Positions 19,046 through 26,198 of a stretch of 64,000 nucleotides of DNA are shown piece after piece; within the stretch, counting starts at the first letter, position 1; each line of letters starts with the position of its first letter. This stretch comes from JAFDVL01 sp963794955 (GTDB lineage: Bacteria; Acidobacteriota; Blastocatellia; RBC074). The notes below the pieces were generated by a model. That model saw nothing but the letters and a program-made list of their open reading frames with translations. It ran no database searches and was not told the origin of the DNA. The DNA is taken from assembly GCA_963794955.1 (NCBI GenBank), contig CAWCGF010000019.1, positions 144,537-208,536 on the forward strand. The letters are read 5' to 3'. The position numbers and the translations under genes were made by a program.

Positions 19046-19681
19046 CTAGCCTTCAGTTTTGCCAATTAAGGTGATTCCCAGCGCTAGTCCGCTCACCTTT
19101 ACTTCCAGCACGACGTGACCTTCTTCGGTTTTGAGAACTTTGGGGAACCCGTCTTTCGCCGCTGCTGGAAGCAGGCTCCAAGGCGAAGGATGCCCGCTGC
19201 CCGCCGCTTTCATGCTGAGCTTAATAGTTTCAGCGGCAGGGATGGTTTTCGGGTCTTTGTCTTCGTCGGGCAGGCAAAGCAAGAAAAAATCGCGTGTCGG
19301 TGAGACACCGAGATGCGCGCCGTTTTCCAGAATCAACGCAAAACGCATCGTATAGAATCCCGCCTTAGTCGCCTGACCGCGATAGTCCGAAGTATTGGCG
19401 GGGAAGTGAATCACGCCCATGAATGAGCCTTCAGGAACATGGCCGAAATTGGCACCCATCACTTCTTTGCCAGACGCCTCTACTTTTTTCGCCAGCCAAA
19501 GTTCTGCAATCGTTTTTCCGTCTTCGCCAATGACACGCCAGCCTTTTTCTTCGACGGCAGTTTTGATTGCCTCTGCCACGCTGGCTTCGGTGAGCGCACC
19601 CGTAGCTTCGACTTTCAAGTCAGCCGCAAGAACCGGCACGATGACGAACAGGGAAATTGCAAGGAGTAAAAATCGAATCAT
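19046..19681 (-). CDS. Hypothetical secreted protein
   Basis: 211 residues with a clear signal peptide (MIRFLLLAISLFVIVPVLAA). The mature part begins DLKVEATGAL and contains AELWLAKKVEA, GVIHFPANTSDYRG, FYTMRFALI and a C-terminal VVLEVKVSGL. I do not recognise the family with confidence; the layout (predicted beta-rich, about 190 mature residues) resembles uncharacterised Acidobacteria periplasmic proteins. GAGG lies five bases before the ATG. It is separated from the next gene by an inverted repeat at 19.7 kb. Confidence 0.65.
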   Translation of the reverse strand: MIRFLLLAISLFVIVPVLAADLKVEATGALTEASVAEAIKTAVEEKGWRVIGEDGKTIAELWLAKKVEASGKEVMGANFGHVPEGSFMGVIHFPANTSDYRGQATKAGFYTMRFALILENGAHLGVSPTRDFFLLCLPDEDKDPKTIPAAETIKLSMKAAGSGHPSPWSLLPAAAKDGFPKVLKTEEGHVVLEVKVSGLALGITLIGKTEG

Positions 19682-19701
19682 CCAAACCTCTTGGTTGGGA
19701 A

Positions 19702-19790
19702 CAGTACGGCGAGAGAGTGTTCAGAGTTCACGCTTCACTGTACTAATGCCTACACGCTGAAGCGTGAACTCTGAAGCTTTTGCCGTACTG
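19702..19790. repeat. Long inverted repeat (small hairpin element)
   Basis: The outer arms are CAGTACGGC and GCCGTACTG. The inner arms are an 18-bp perfect match, TTCAGAGTTCACGCTTCA at 19720-19737 against its reverse complement at 19758-19775. The ~89-bp palindrome fills the gap between two secreted-protein genes. It could be a MITE-like or REP-like element or a strong terminator. Confidence 0.65.
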
Positions 19791-19802
19791 TACCAATGTT
19801 TC

Positions 19803-20513
19803 TTACTTGGCGAAGGTGCCGATAAAGGCGCTGCGCTTTTCGCTAAGTGTCCACGAAACGCCTAAGCCTTCGCCTTTGAACGAATCCACTAAGGCTACCG
19901 AAGGCATTGCGTGGAGCGTCGCCGCGAGCGGCTCAAAGAAGACATCTTCATGTCCGCAGATGTGATCTTTGTCCGACACCAGACGCGTGCGAATCGCGGC
20001 AATTTCGCCTGCTTTCATAGTACCGACAATCGGATGCTCGCCGTGATATTCGATTTCCAAACTGATCGGCGCGCTCGTCGTTTTCACAATGGTTTCATAC
20101 AGCTTGCCGCCCATGGCCTGCACGAAGGATTGCAGCGCGGCGCGTTGCTCTTCGTTCGCTTTGCTGTCAAAAATCAGCATCGCTTTGGCCGGGTACGGAT
20201 TGTCGTAGTTGCTGCCGAGCGTTGATGCCGCCTTGACGACGCCAACGACACTCAAGCCGTCCAGTTTGACGCCGTTCCAACTGCCGCCCGCGATGCGCCA
20301 CGCCATCATGGCCTGATCGCCGACGGTGCCGATTTCGGCATTGGCAAAGCACGCGCCGACCCAGACATCGGCATTGCGCGATTCGATGTATTCGCCGTGA
20401 ATTTGGGCTTCGGCTTTGGAGGCGGCTTTGTGCTTGCTGTGGTCGTTATCATTGGCCAGTGCCGGAACTACGCCGAGCGCCAGCAAACATAGAATCGTTG
20501 AAAATTTACGCAT
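19803..20513 (-). CDS. Secreted DUF1326-like protein
   Basis: 236 residues, signal peptide MRKFSTILCLLALGVVPALA. Residues ~35 onward match the DUF1326 pattern: IHGEYIESRNADVWVGACFA, AMMAWRIAGGSWNGVKLDGL, VVGVVKAASTLG and a later AMLIFDSKANEEQRAALQSF. The usual cysteine pair is reduced here to one Cys. The function of DUF1326 is unknown. It has GGAG eight bases before the ATG and a downstream palindrome. Confidence 0.75.
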   Translation of the reverse strand: MRKFSTILCLLALGVVPALANDNDHSKHKAASKAEAQIHGEYIESRNADVWVGACFANAEIGTVGDQAMMAWRIAGGSWNGVKLDGLSVVGVVKAASTLGSNYDNPYPAKAMLIFDSKANEEQRAALQSFVQAMGGKLYETIVKTTSAPISLEIEYHGEHPIVGTMKAGEIAAIRTRLVSDKDHICGHEDVFFEPLAATLHAMPSVALVDSFKGEGLGVSWTLSEKRSAFIGTFAK

Positions 20514-20526
20514 AGTTGTTACTCCT

Positions 20527-20727
20527 TTATGCTGCTTTGAGTTGCTCTTCAGCGCAACTCAAATAAACGCGAATTTCTTCCTGCATCCGCGCAATATCTG
20601 CCAAAAAGGCTTTTGACATGGCTTGATAGCTTGAAGGTGAATAGTTTCTTTTCGCTTCAGCCAGCACGTTTTCAAAAAGCTGAATGCGCTCTAGCATCGC
20701 CTCTAATTCAAGATCGTTCTGAATCAT
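20527..20727 (-). CDS. Small helical partner of the nucleotidyltransferase-like gene
   Basis: 66 residues, highly helical and charged (LELEAMLERIQLFENVLAEA, FLADIARMQEEIRVYLS). Its ATG overlaps the stop of the preceding gene (ATGA), so it is probably translated by coupling with it. It lacks the RX4-6H motif of HEPN toxins. The pairing with a nucleotidyltransferase-like protein suggests a two-gene module of toxin-antitoxin type, but that is inference. Confidence 0.6.
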   Translation of the reverse strand: MIQNDLELEAMLERIQLFENVLAEAKRNYSPSSYQAMSKAFLADIARMQEEIRVYLSCAEEQLKAA

Positions 20728-21161
20728 ACTAAAACCTCAATAATGCCTCGGCGCATTTTGTCTCGCTTGGTTTGCCAACCAGTAATCAGGAAATCAATGC
20801 TAGCGAAACTATTTCCTTGTGTCACCCAGAAAATACTGGCTCCAAGCTTATTGTGTACTTCGCCATTCTCAAAGAGCAATTTTGACTCCTCACCCAGCGT
20901 GTTAGGCTCAAAGCCCTCCTTCATAACCAGAAAGACATCTACATCGCTAGGCTTGGGTTTAGCCGTGATGTAGCTTCCGTAAATGACAAATCTCTTCAAT
21001 TGACCTGTTGCTTTGGCAACTGTGTAGATATGGATCAATCTTTGCGTCACATCTTGTCGCTGCCCGGTGCTTGTGCCAAAACGAGTCAGGACTTCATCAA
21101 GCGTAGCCTGATGAAGTCCGACCGGCAAATCACCATTGCTTTCAAAATCGGGAATTGGCAT
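20724..21161 (-). CDS. Nucleotidyltransferase-fold protein (DUF6932-like)
   Basis: About 145 residues. The N-terminus IPDFESNGDLPVGLHQATL followed by a helix and GSYITAKPKPSDVDVFLVM matches a DUF6932/MNT-type nucleotidyltransferase: the GS-x(8-10)-D-x-D metal-binding signature is present. The ATG at 21161 shares its A with the stop of the upstream gene (TAATG). It is followed by the 66-residue partner. A conflict or toxin-antitoxin function is possible; the substrate is unknown. Confidence 0.7.
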   Translation of the reverse strand: MPIPDFESNGDLPVGLHQATLDEVLTRFGTSTGQRQDVTQRLIHIYTVAKATGQLKRFVIYGSYITAKPKPSDVDVFLVMKEGFEPNTLGEESKLLFENGEVHNKLGASIFWVTQGNSFASIDFLITGWQTKRDKMRRGIIEVLV

Positions 21162-21448
21162 TACGCTACGGTAGCACACGTTTCGATCTTTATGAGATCT
21201 GCTGCTCTGACACTAGCGTTATGGCATTTGCGATGCGACGAATCGCAGTCGCCCGGCTCGGCTAATTTGCTATCCGGGCCAAGGCAGTTTTGTGTATGCA
21301 AACACCAAAACGCGCCGGTGTTGGAGGGCGGCACGGTGTCGTCCTTTTCTGCCCAAATGAACATGCCTTTCCAGCGTAAATTGCTGCAAAGGTTTTCGCG
21401 TTCCGGGTTGAAGCGATCTGCGTCTACCAGTTCTGCTCTGTTATACAT
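21161..21448 (-). CDS. Small Cys-rich hypothetical protein in the xdh-type operon
   Basis: 95 residues, beginning MYNRAELVDADRFNPERENL with GGGAGG seven bases upstream, so it is very likely real. It has five cysteines and several histidines (FWCLHTQNCLGPD, GDCDSSHRKCHN, ETC), which could bind a metal or Fe-S cluster. It lies 15 bases after the FAD-subunit gene and overlaps the nucleotidyltransferase-like gene (TAATG). I do not recognise the family. Confidence 0.65.
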   Translation of the reverse strand: MYNRAELVDADRFNPERENLCSNLRWKGMFIWAEKDDTVPPSNTGAFWCLHTQNCLGPDSKLAEPGDCDSSHRKCHNASVRAADLIKIETCATVA

Positions 21449-21462
21449 GTTTGTTCCTCCCG

Positions 21463-22442
21463 TTAACCAGCGGCGTTTAAAATCGCGCGTTTGACGGCGA
21501 CTTTGGCCAGTTGAATTTTGTACCCATTGCGGCTCATCGCTTTGGCATTGGCAACTGCTGCCGCCCCCGCCGCTTCAGCCGTTTCTTCGTTGATAGTTTT
21601 ACCGACCAACGCTTTGGCTGCCGCTGCGGAATCTATGGGGACTGGCGCTACGTGACCGAGCGCGATCTTGGCGGACTTGACGGTTTTGCCATCCAGTTGC
21701 AAGGCCACGGAGGCCGTTGCCAGCGGCCAATCCAGGACTTCCCGTTGTCGCACTTCGTAGGTCGCGCTTTTTACCCCGCTCGCCGCTGGGATCAAAATAT
21801 CCGTCACGATTTCGTTCGGCGCGAGCGCGTATTCGCGTTCGTTGTCCGACTTCGGCGTGACGAAGAATTTGTCCGCTGCGATTTCACGGGAACCTTTTGG
21901 TCCTGCGACTTTGATTTTCGCCATTAGCGAAATCAAGGCTGGCGCGAGACTAGAAGGGTTCACGAACTTCGCTTCGCCCTCATTGTCCAGAATCGCATGA
22001 TAGCGGTTGTCGCCATTTGGCACTAAGGCATTGCCCTTTTCGTCTTTCGCCAGCAAGCCGTAGCCTGCGCGATAGTACCAGCAACGCGGACGTTGGCAGA
22101 GATCGCCGCCGACCGTGCCCATATTGCGGATTTGCGGGCTGGTCACGCCGGAGACAGCTTGCCAAATCGCCGGATAGCTTTTCTTGATTTGGGAGTTGTC
22201 CAGAATTTCCTCAAAGGTCACGAGCGCGCCGAGTCGCAGTCCGTTCGCCGAGTCATCGTGATGCCTTTCAGTTCCTTGATGTCTTTGATGTTGACGAGGC
22301 GTTTGGGGCTGACAACGTAATCTTTCATCAAGCTAAGCAAATCTGTGCCGCCCGCGAGGACTTCTGCCTCGCCCCATTGATTACCCAGCAGCGCGACTGC
22401 CTGCTGAATGGTCGTTGCGTTTGCATACTCAAATTTTTGCAT
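21463..22442 (-). CDS. Xanthine-dehydrogenase-type FAD subunit (one apparent frameshift)
   Basis: The N-terminus MQKFEYANATTIQQAVALLG and VLAGGTDLLSLMKDYV (FAD-binding) are in one frame. The rest (LGALVTFEEILDN, GTVGGDLCQRPRCWYYR, then a CO-dehydrogenase flavoprotein C-terminal domain with ATASVALQLDGK) is in another, from about 22222. A single missing G restores MDSANGLRLGALVTFEE. This subunit passes electrons from the Fe-S protein to an acceptor. GGAGG lies just upstream of the ATG, and the gene overlaps the molybdenum subunit by 14 bases. Confidence 0.88.
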
Positions 22443-24609
22443 TGCTCGAACCTCCTTTCTTGCCCGCGAGTGCGGCTAAGACTTTGTCGGGCGTGAGCGG
22501 CAGTGTTGGTACACGCACGCCAATCGCATTGGCTACAGCGTTGGAAATTGCTGCGCCGGGACTGTTGGTTGGCGGTTCGCCCAGTCCTACCGGCCCGCGT
22601 TCGTCATAGCCTTTGCCCGTCATCATGTGAACTTTGAAGTTGCCGATGTCCATTGCGCCCGCGAGCTTGTAGAACTCCATATTTGGGTTCAGCACGCGGC
22701 CTGTGGCGTTGTCCATCACGCGTTCTTCGTAGAGCGAATAGGTCACGCCCATAATCATGGCACCGAAGACCTGACTTTCTGCCGTCTTCAAATCCATGAC
22801 CAGGCCGCAATCCTGAATCGCGTAGAAGTTGTTCATCTTGACGATGCCGGTTTCGATGTCTACGGAAACATCGGCGATTTGCACGCCGCCGACGCCGCTG
22901 CTGGAAAGGTCACGGTTGCCTGCTTTGTGCTCGCCGCGTACCGTGATGGGTTGCGAGCCGAGTTTCGCGCAGGCTTCTTTCCACGTCATACTCTTACTTG
23001 GATTGGCGATGACGCGTATTTTGCCATCCACGGCTTCGAGTTCTTCGGGCTTGACACCGAGCGTGGGCGCGACTTTTGCAAAAAGCTGATTGACGGCGTC
23101 CACCGCACCACGCCGCGAGGAGGAGCTAATGCCGCCGACGGTGGTGGAACCGCCCGACGCGCTGGAGGCCGGATAGCGATTGCTGCCGATGAAAATCTTG
23201 ACCGCTTCCATCGGGATGCCCATCGTTTCTGCGACGACGATATTGAGGATCGTGATCGTGCCAACGCCGAGGTCTTGCGTGCCGCTCTTCAAATCAACGG
23301 AACCGTCAGGGTGAATCGTCACATCGCAATTGCTGGCATTGCCGCCGCCGCCCCACGTGTGCATCGAAACACCGAGGCCACGCTTGACGGTTTTGGTGCT
23401 GCCCGGAGCGCCTTCGCCGCGTGGTCGCCAATTGGCTTTCCAGTTGGATAACTCCATCCCTTTGTCCAATTCCTGCATATATGTTTCTGCACGTGGAGCA
23501 AACATGTTGATGTTCTTTTTCAGGAACTCAATCGGGTCCATCTTGAGTGCTGCGGCCAAATCCTCCAATGCGCCCATCGTAATCAATGCTAATTGCGGAT
23601 GCGAAGGCGCACGCCACGCTCGTTGCGGCGCAGTGTTGGTCGAAACAGAGGTGTACTTTGTGCGGAAATGGGGGATACCAGATTGAAGGCTCAGCATGTA
23701 CGGCAAAGCTGGCGCGCCCATTCCTGCCACGCCCCCTGTGCCCCAACCTTCTGATTGCCACGCGGTTATGGTGCCATCTTTCTTCGCGCCGACTTTGACT
23801 TTGGCGTACATTGAAGGGCGCGAACCGGCAATCATTAACTCTGCGTCGCGTTCGAGCATGAGTTTGACGGGTTTGCCTTCCGCCATTTTGGAGACTTTGG
23901 CGCATTCGACGCCCCAGCGATCAATCGAAAACTTGCTGCCAAAACCGCCGCCGATAAAGTCCATCTTCAAATTGACGTTGCCTGCCGGAATCTCTAACGC
24001 TTTGGCCAAATCATTGCCGATAACGGAAACGCCTTGTGTTGACGGGTGAATCAGTACGTTGTTCGCGTCTGTCCATTCAACCGTCTGGCCGTGTGGTTCT
24101 AAACAGCAGTGCGTGATCATCGCATTGCCGTAATAGCCTTCGACCGTGACTTCCGCTTCCGCAAAAGCTTTGTCTGGCTCACCCTGAGTTCTTTCTGCGG
24201 TGGGGCGTTTGTTGGAATCTGGCACTGCCGCCAAGTCTTCTTCCTTGACGACGTGCGGCAGGTGTTCGTATTCAACCTTGATCGCGCGCAACGCGTCTTT
24301 GGCCGTAGGTTCATCTGTTGCCACGACCACCGCGATTTCGTCGCCTGCCCATTGCAACACCGCGCCGGGGCCTTGCACGATTTTGACGACACGCACGCCG
24401 GGCATTTTCTCGGCGGCACTTGTATCAATGCTCAGGATTTTGGCGTTGGCATAAGGCGAGTGCAGGATTTTGCCGTGCAACATGCCGGGCCGATTGATGT
24501 CATACGCGTATTTGGCTTTGCCGGAGACTTTCAGCGGGCCGTCTACACGTGAGATGCGTTTGCCGATATATTTGCGCTTTTCCGCTTCGGGCCATTTATA
24601 GTCAGCCAT
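22429..24609 (-). CDS. Xanthine-dehydrogenase-type molybdenum-binding subunit
   Basis: 726 residues. It begins with the aldehyde oxidase/xanthine dehydrogenase a/b hammerhead domain (IGKRISRVDGPLKVSGKAKY, then LHGKILHSPYANAKI) and continues with the Moco-binding domain (DFIGGGFGSKF, APQRAWRAPSHPQ, SGTQDLGVGTITIL, GLGEPPTNSPGAAISNAV). It oxidises hydroxylatable substrates (purine, aldehyde or N-heterocycle; which one cannot be told). The glutamate that normally activates water is probably in the VGLGEPP loop. The ATG overlaps the stop of the Fe-S subunit gene (TAATG). Confidence 0.92.
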   Translation of the reverse strand: MADYKWPEAEKRKYIGKRISRVDGPLKVSGKAKYAYDINRPGMLHGKILHSPYANAKILSIDTSAAEKMPGVRVVKIVQGPGAVLQWAGDEIAVVVATDEPTAKDALRAIKVEYEHLPHVVKEEDLAAVPDSNKRPTAERTQGEPDKAFAEAEVTVEGYYGNAMITHCCLEPHGQTVEWTDANNVLIHPSTQGVSVIGNDLAKALEIPAGNVNLKMDFIGGGFGSKFSIDRWGVECAKVSKMAEGKPVKLMLERDAELMIAGSRPSMYAKVKVGAKKDGTITAWQSEGWGTGGVAGMGAPALPYMLSLQSGIPHFRTKYTSVSTNTAPQRAWRAPSHPQLALITMGALEDLAAALKMDPIEFLKKNINMFAPRAETYMQELDKGMELSNWKANWRPRGEGAPGSTKTVKRGLGVSMHTWGGGGNASNCDVTIHPDGSVDLKSGTQDLGVGTITILNIVVAETMGIPMEAVKIFIGSNRYPASSASGGSTTVGGISSSSRRGAVDAVNQLFAKVAPTLGVKPEELEAVDGKIRVIANPSKSMTWKEACAKLGSQPITVRGEHKAGNRDLSSSGVGGVQIADVSVDIETGIVKMNNFYAIQDCGLVMDLKTAESQVFGAMIMGVTYSLYEERVMDNATGRVLNPNMEFYKLAGAMDIGNFKVHMMTGKGYDERGPVGLGEPPTNSPGAAISNAVANAIGVRVPTLPLTPDKVLAALAGKKGGSSNAKI

Positions 24610-25268
24610 TATCGTCGTCCTCCTTTCCGTTGTGCTGCGACTTGTTTGACGGCTTCACGCAGTCCGACGTAAGTACCACAGCGGCAGAGATTGCCGCCGA
24701 GTCCAAGCCGCATTTGTTCATCGTTTGGATCAGGATATTTGTTGAGCAGCGCGGTGCAGGCAACTGTGAATCCCGGTGTGCAGAAGCCACATTGTTGGCC
24801 GTCATTATCCACGATGGCTTGTTGCACCGGACTGAGTTTGCCATTGAGTTCCAGGCTCTCCACCGTGTTGATTTTTCTGCCCTGCGCTTCGATGGCGAGC
24901 ACGGAGCAGGAATACACTGGTTTGCCGTCCATCAGCACAGTGCAAGCGCCGCACGTGCCACGATCACAAACGCGTTTGGCTCCGGTCGTGTCGAGTTCGT
25001 TGCGTAATGTGTCAAGTAGGGTGACGCGCGGTTCAACTGTAGCCGCTTGTTTTTTGCCATTGATGTCGAGGGTGATCGAAACTTTGTTGGGGCCGTGAAT
25101 TTTGACGTCTTGTCCGGCGGCTGTGACCGTACGCACGCCGCCCGCCACCAGCGGAACCGACAGCGCCAGGCCAGAGCCTTTCAGGAAACTACGCCGCGAG
25201 AAACCAGAATCATTTTCGGTTTCGGGCTTCACGGGTTTTTCGTCCCCGTCTCTCGTGATGCTACTCAT
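24609..25268 (-). CDS. Xanthine-dehydrogenase-type 2Fe-2S subunit with Tat signal
   Basis: 219 residues. A twin-arginine signal (SRRSFLKGSGLAL) implies export of the folded heterotrimer to the periplasm. The plant-type [2Fe-2S] cysteines are in CDRGTCGACTVLMDGKPVYSC and the second cluster in QCGFCTPGF with NLCRCGTY. It is the first gene of the three-subunit operon, with the molybdenum subunit and then the FAD subunit. Confidence 0.93.
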   Translation of the reverse strand: MSSITRDGDEKPVKPETENDSGFSRRSFLKGSGLALSVPLVAGGVRTVTAAGQDVKIHGPNKVSITLDINGKKQAATVEPRVTLLDTLRNELDTTGAKRVCDRGTCGACTVLMDGKPVYSCSVLAIEAQGRKINTVESLELNGKLSPVQQAIVDNDGQQCGFCTPGFTVACTALLNKYPDPNDEQMRLGLGGNLCRCGTYVGLREAVKQVAAQRKGGRR

Positions 25269-25471
25269 GCAAGTACCTCCATTAAGTTTGGAAAGGCGAT
25301 TGATAATTTGTCATGTAATGTTAAGAAGAGCAAAAACGTAACGCCACTGCCCAGCGTTAGAGAACAAAATAAAACGTGCAGAAATGATTAAATGCGTGAA
25401 CCGTTCGGATGGGCAGTATAGCAAGTGCTGAGAATGGTCACAAGGTTGCGGGATATGTTATCTTCAATGGG

Positions 25472-26176
25472 ATGGTGACATCTATCCCACAGTCAAAAAC
25501 GCTTGCCCAATCTTTGCTCGAAGCTCAGGCACTAACCAAAATCTATCGCGGTGTTAGCGAAGGCGTGACCGTCTTTCAGGACCTGGATTTAACTCTCAAC
25601 AAAGGCGAAATGGTGGCAATTGTCGGCGCGTCGGGGGCGGGCAAATCCACGCTGTTGCACCTGCTCGGCGGCCTGGATCGTCCGACTTCGGGAACGGTAT
25701 TATTGGACGGTTTTGACATGTTCAAAAATAGTGAGTTAGAGTTAGCGCGGTTGCGCAATCATCGCATCGGTTTCGTCTTTCAATTTCATCATCTATTGCC
25801 AGAGTTTTCGGCGCTGGAAAATGTTATGATGCCTTTGTTGATTGGCGGGAAAGCGCGGTCACAAGCGGAAGGCCGCGCCCGTGATCTTTTACAGCGTGTC
25901 CGTTTACATTCGCGGTTGGAGAATCGTCCAGGCGAACTATCAGGAGGCGAGCGACAGCGCGTGGCGCTGGCCCGCGCCTTAGTGGCGGCTCCCGCTTTAT
26001 TATTGGCTGATGAGCCGACGGGAAACCTGGATCAACGAACGGGCGAAGAGGTTTTTGCTTTGCTCCGTCAACTCCACGCTGAAGAACAATTGACTTCGAT
26101 AATCGTCACCCATAATGAACCCCTCGCTGCCACTTGTGACCGCGTACTGCATCTGGCTAGCGGAAGATTAACCTGA
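25472..26176 (+). CDS. ABC transporter ATP-binding protein, LolD/MacB-like
   Basis: About 234 residues from the ATG at 25472 (an earlier in-frame ATG at 25409 adds 21 poorly conserved residues). Walker A is GASGAGKST, Q-loop FVFQFHHLLPEFSALENVMMP, signature LSGGERQRVALARAL, Walker B LLLADEPTGNLD, H-switch VTHNE. The FHHLLPEFSALENV region is typical of LolD, the ATPase for lipoprotein release to the outer membrane. A matching permease is not adjacent; the FtsX-type permease at 35.5 kb is a possible but distant partner. Confidence 0.85.
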   Translation: MVTSIPQSKTLAQSLLEAQALTKIYRGVSEGVTVFQDLDLTLNKGEMVAIVGASGAGKSTLLHLLGGLDRPTSGTVLLDGFDMFKNSELELARLRNHRIGFVFQFHHLLPEFSALENVMMPLLIGGKARSQAEGRARDLLQRVRLHSRLENRPGELSGGERQRVALARALVAAPALLLADEPTGNLDQRTGEEVFALLRQLHAEEQLTSIIVTHNEPLAATCDRVLHLASGRLT

Positions 26177-26198
26177 CTCTCCATCGTAGGATTTTTTG

